The notes below the pieces were generated by a model. It was given only the letters and a program-made list of their open reading frames with translations. It did no database searches and had not been told where the DNA came from. Below, piece after piece: positions 5,344 through 7,071 of a stretch of DNA of 7,071 nt. The translations under genes and the position numbers were made by a program. This DNA comes from Gammaproteobacteria bacterium (GTDB lineage: Bacteria > Pseudomonadota > Gammaproteobacteria > Pseudomonadales > Azotimanducaceae), in NCBI GenBank assembly GCA_027295975.1, contig JAPUJX010000370.1:1-7071 (forward strand), given 5' to 3'. Within the stretch, counting starts at the first letter, position 1. The number at the start of each line of letters is the position of its first letter.

Positions 5344-5847
5344 ATGCGGCATTATGAAGTCGTTTTTCTCGTGCATCCGGACCAGAGCGATCAGGTATCC
5401 GGCATGGTCGAACGTTACCAGGGGCTCATTGAACGAGGCGATGGGGTAATCCACCGGCTGGAAGACTGGGGCCGTCGCCAGTTGGCTTATCCCATCTCCA
5501 AGATTCACAAAGCCCATTACGTGCTGATGAACATCGAAGTCAATAGGGAAACCCTCGAGGAGCTAGAGAGTGCTTTCAAGTTCAACGATGCGGTGCTGCG
5601 CAATCTGATCATCAAGCGTAAAGAGGCGGTCACCGGCAACTCCAAGATTTACGAGGAAGAGCTTAGAGAGCAGGAGAAAGATCGGGAGCGTGATCAACGC
5701 AACGAGGAAAGGTCAGCCGCGCGATCGGCTGCTGCAGCAGCAAACGAAGCGGCAGCTAACGAGACCGCCGAAAAGTCGGCGGATGAGGACCGTGAAGAAA
5801 AGGCTGTTGAAAATCAGGATGAGCCGGAAGTGGAGGATTCGAAGTGA
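5344..5847 (+). CDS. rpsF: 30S ribosomal protein S6 with extended C-terminal tail
   Basis: The protein is 167 aa; E. coli S6 is about 131-135. S6 binds the central domain of 16S rRNA on the 30S platform as a heterodimer with S18. The ferredoxin-like core is residues 1-97, with typical segments [46 protein letters not shown] and FNDAVLRN. Residues 98-167 form a low-complexity tail: first Glu/Arg/Asp-rich and probably helical (about 103-124), then an Ala/Asn/Glu repeat (125-145), then very acidic to the end EVEDSK. E. coli S6 also has an acidic tail, which RimK extends with glutamates, but this one is about 36 residues longer and ends in Lys. ATG 5344 has a good Shine-Dalgarno AGGGAG seven bases upstream and gives the conserved MRHYE start. 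In-frame ATG 5050 lies inside rlmB and is rejected. The stop overlaps the rpsR start by four bases. Confidence 0.97.
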   Translation: MRHYEVVFLVHPDQSDQVSGMVERYQGLIERGDGVIHRLEDWGRRQLAYPISKIHKAHYVLMNIEVNRETLEELESAFKFNDAVLRNLIIKRKEAVTGNSKIYEEELREQEKDRERDQRNEERSAARSAAAAANEAAANETAEKSADEDREEKAVENQDEPEVEDSK

Positions 5848-6068
5848 GACGCAGATTCGCACGCAAGAAGTTCAATCGGCTCGACTCGGATCAGGTAAAC
5901 GTCGACTATAAAGATCTCGATCTGTTGAAGCAGTACATCGGTGAGACAGGCAAGATTGTACCGAGCCGCATTACCGGAACCGGGGCAAGGCACCAGCGGG
6001 TCCTGGCGCGAGAGGTCAAACGCGCCCGTTTTCTGGCATTGTTGCCGTATACCGACCAACACGATTAG
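5844..6068 (+). CDS. rpsR: 30S ribosomal protein S18
   Basis: The protein is 74 aa, family-typical (E. coli 75). S18 binds next to S6 on the 30S platform. The conserved middle and end are intact: [47 protein letters not shown]. Translation starts at GTG 5844 inside the junction GTGA, whose TGA ends rpsF. This 4-base overlap, with GGAGG (5832-5836) seven bases upstream, implies tight coupling and near-equal synthesis of the two partners. No priB lies between rpsF and rpsR, unlike in E. coli. No other start gives the conserved N-terminal RRRFARKKF. Confidence 0.97.
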   Translation: MRRRFARKKFNRLDSDQVNVDYKDLDLLKQYIGETGKIVPSRITGTGARHQRVLAREVKRARFLALLPYTDQHD

Positions 6069-6080
6069 GCGGAGGCGCAA

Positions 6081-6515
6081 ATGAACGTAATTTTGCTGGG
6101 AAGTGTCGGCAACCTGGGTCACCTCGGGGATGAAGTGGTCGTCAAGGCTGGATTTGCGCGCAACTTCCTGATCCCCCAGGGTAAAGCCGTGCGGTTGTCT
6201 TCGGTGTTCGAAACCAAGCGCGCGGAGCTTGAACAGGTTGCCGATGAGAAGCTGGGCGAAGCGCAGAAACGCGCCGGTGGTCTAGAGGGCCTCGCGCTCA
6301 CCATACTGGTGAAAGCGGGTGAAGAGGGTAAGCTCTACGGTTCGGTGGGGACCCAGGACATAACGGACGCCATCGGTGGGCAGGGTTTGGAGGTCGCAAG
6401 AAACGAGGTGCGCCTGCCGGAAGGTATCATTCGAGCCGTTGGCGAATACCAGATCAACGTGCAGTTGCACTCCGATGTCGTGGTGGCCATCGAACTGTCG
6501 GTGGTTGCCGAATAG
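6081..6515 (+). CDS. rplI: 50S ribosomal protein L9
   Basis: The protein is 144 aa (E. coli 149). L9 binds 23S rRNA domain V near the L1 stalk and reaches toward the neighbouring ribosome; it affects reading-frame maintenance. The N-terminal rRNA-binding domain signature is clear (residues 1-35): VILLGSVGNLGHLGDEVVVK, then GFARNFLIPQGKA. A long connecting helix (about 42-75) and the C-terminal domain follow, with KLYGSVGTQDI and EYQINVQLHSDV. It starts 12 bases after rpsR with a strong Shine-Dalgarno GGAGG (6071-6075) five bases before ATG, consistent with the same operon. No convincing terminator follows; the best hairpin, at 6554-6567, has a weak T tract. Confidence 0.97.
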   Translation: MNVILLGSVGNLGHLGDEVVVKAGFARNFLIPQGKAVRLSSVFETKRAELEQVADEKLGEAQKRAGGLEGLALTILVKAGEEGKLYGSVGTQDITDAIGGQGLEVARNEVRLPEGIIRAVGEYQINVQLHSDVVVAIELSVVAE

Positions 6516-6553
6516 TCCTGCCTGGAAGTACTCGCGTAACCTGCCGGGCTCAT

Positions 6554-6589
6554 ACCTGTCCACAGGTTCTTCCATGATCTGTGCACAGA
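6554..6589. repeat. Tandem palindromes CTGT-NN-ACAG between rplI and dnaB
   Basis: ACCTGT-CC-ACAGGT (6554-6567) and the perfect 12-bp palindrome TCTGTGCACAGA (6578-6589) share the core CTGT-NN-ACAG. Their centres are 23 bp apart, about two helical turns, as expected for two dimeric binding sites on one face of DNA. They lie about 40-75 bases after rplI and 140-175 bases before dnaB. CTGTCCACA also matches the DnaA box TTATCCACA at 7 of 9 positions. The first element could instead be a weak hairpin after rplI (loop TCCA, then TTCTT). No regulator can be named. Confidence 0.4.
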
Positions 6590-6602
6590 GATAGTTTTGC
6601 GG

Positions 6603-6689
6603 CCCGCGGGTGGATACGACATAAGCCGTTGAATTTCTGACGAAATAGAATGAGACGGTCATTTCCTACGGAAAGGGCGCGCGATCGCG
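6603..6689. repeat. Short palindromes in the dnaB upstream region
   Basis: Three further perfect palindromes lie in the 212-bp rplI-dnaB gap: CCCGCGGG (6603-6610), TTTCC-TAC-GGAAA (6662-6674) and CGCGATCGCG (6680-6689). Two -10-like TAGAAT hexamers occur at 6646-6651 and 6692-6697, but neither has a -35 match at 16-18 bp, so I do not call a dnaB promoter. No protein gene is seen in this gap. Confidence 0.3.
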
Positions 6690-6727
6690 GCTAGAATGCT
6701 CCTCGACTTGTTGAAAAAAAGCGGACA

Positions 6728-7071
6728 ATGTCCGAAATTTCACTCCATCCAGACGAGAATATTCGCCCCCCCGGCGTTCGAACCTTGTTAAAAACCCCAC
6801 CTCATTCCGTCGAGGCCGAACAATCCGTTCTCGGCGGGCTGATGCTCGACAACGATGCCTGGTTCAATGTCGCCGAGGTGATCTCTGAGCAGGACTTCTA
6901 TCGCCCACAACATCGGCTCATCTTCGAGTCGATGGTCGATCTTTCCAACGACAACAATCCTCTGGATGCGGTCACGGTTTCCGAACGACTTCAGTCCCGG
7001 GGGGTGCTCGACAAGGCCGGGGGCCTCGCATACCTGGGAGAATTAGCGGAAGGGACTCCGGCTGCGAGCAA
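6728..7071 (+). CDS. dnaB: Replicative DNA helicase DnaB, N-terminal part (3' end beyond window)
   Basis: 114 codons are visible before the window edge. DnaB is the hexameric 5'-3' helicase that unwinds the fork and recruits primase. The visible part is the N-terminal dimerisation domain. A poorly conserved leader (1-22) is followed by the family signature PPHSVEAEQSVLGGLMLD (24-41), then DFYRPQHRLIFESM (56-69), NNPLDAVTVSERL (76-88) and GGLAYLGELAEGTPAAS (98-114). The linker and RecA-like ATPase domain with the Walker motifs lie outside, so integrity cannot be judged. ATG 6728 is the only sensible start: an in-frame TAG at 6692 precedes it and no other start codon intervenes. The Shine-Dalgarno is weak (GCGGAC just upstream, after an A-rich run). 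Placement directly after rplI is common in gammaproteobacteria other than E. coli. Confidence 0.95.
   Translation, partial: MSEISLHPDENIRPPGVRTLLKTPPHSVEAEQSVLGGLMLDNDAWFNVAEVISEQDFYRPQHRLIFESMVDLSNDNNPLDAVTVSERLQSRGVLDKAGGLAYLGELAEGTPAAS

Noticed and set aside
6554..6589. LexA (SOS) operators
   Set aside because: The LexA box needs eight bases between CTGT and ACAG; here there are only two.
1..7071. CRISPR array, insertion sequence, toxin-antitoxin or defence genes
   Set aside because: No regularly spaced repeats, transposase motifs, paired terminal repeats or small toxin/antitoxin-like pairs were seen anywhere in the window.

Overview
The window is about 7.1 kb of moderately GC-rich, densely coding chromosomal DNA. 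Its gene order is rnr - rlmB - rpsF - rpsR - rplI - dnaB with a tRNA-Leu beside rnr. RNase R, RlmB, S6, S18, L9 and DnaB all resemble their gammaproteobacterial counterparts. The order recalls Pseudomonas-type genomes more than E. coli, because there is no priB between rpsF and rpsR and dnaB directly follows rplI. I cannot name a genus; a free-living gammaproteobacterium is the best reading.

Layout. (1) 1-1738: the C-terminal end of a probable cation diffusion facilitator transporter, followed one base later by a complete FAD-dependent oxidoreductase of the monooxygenase/halogenase-like fold with unknown substrate. (2) 1739-2320: a 582-bp stretch without a protein gene. It holds an intact tRNA-Leu(CAG) on the minus strand, a strong plus-strand terminator, and two separated pieces of a second tRNA-Leu(CAG) on the minus strand. 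The 5' half lies at 2230-2270 and the 3' half at 1748-1786, and their acceptor strands are fully complementary. (3) 2321-5222: rnr (RNase R) and rlmB (23S rRNA Gm2251 methyltransferase), ten bases apart. (4) 5223-6515: a good sigma70-type promoter at the very end of rlmB, a roughly 100-nt structured leader, then rpsF, rpsR (4-base overlap) and rplI. (5) 6516-7071: a 212-bp gap with several short palindromes, then the first 114 codons of dnaB, cut by the window edge.

How it fits together. The right-hand five kilobases are translation, RNA-quality-control and replication housekeeping. RNase R degrades structured RNA, RlmB modifies the peptidyl-transferase centre of 23S rRNA, S6 and S18 form a heterodimer on the 30S platform, L9 is a 50S stalk protein, and DnaB is the replicative helicase. 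The rpsF leader may be an S6:S18 autoregulatory site.

I see no convincing undescribed system. The observation most worth following is the interrupted tRNA-Leu whose roughly 440-bp interruption contains another, intact tRNA-Leu with the same anticodon. Secondary points are the long charged tail on S6, the reduced first cold-shock domain of RNase R, the uncharacterised FAD enzyme, and tandem CTGT-NN-ACAG palindromes upstream of dnaB.
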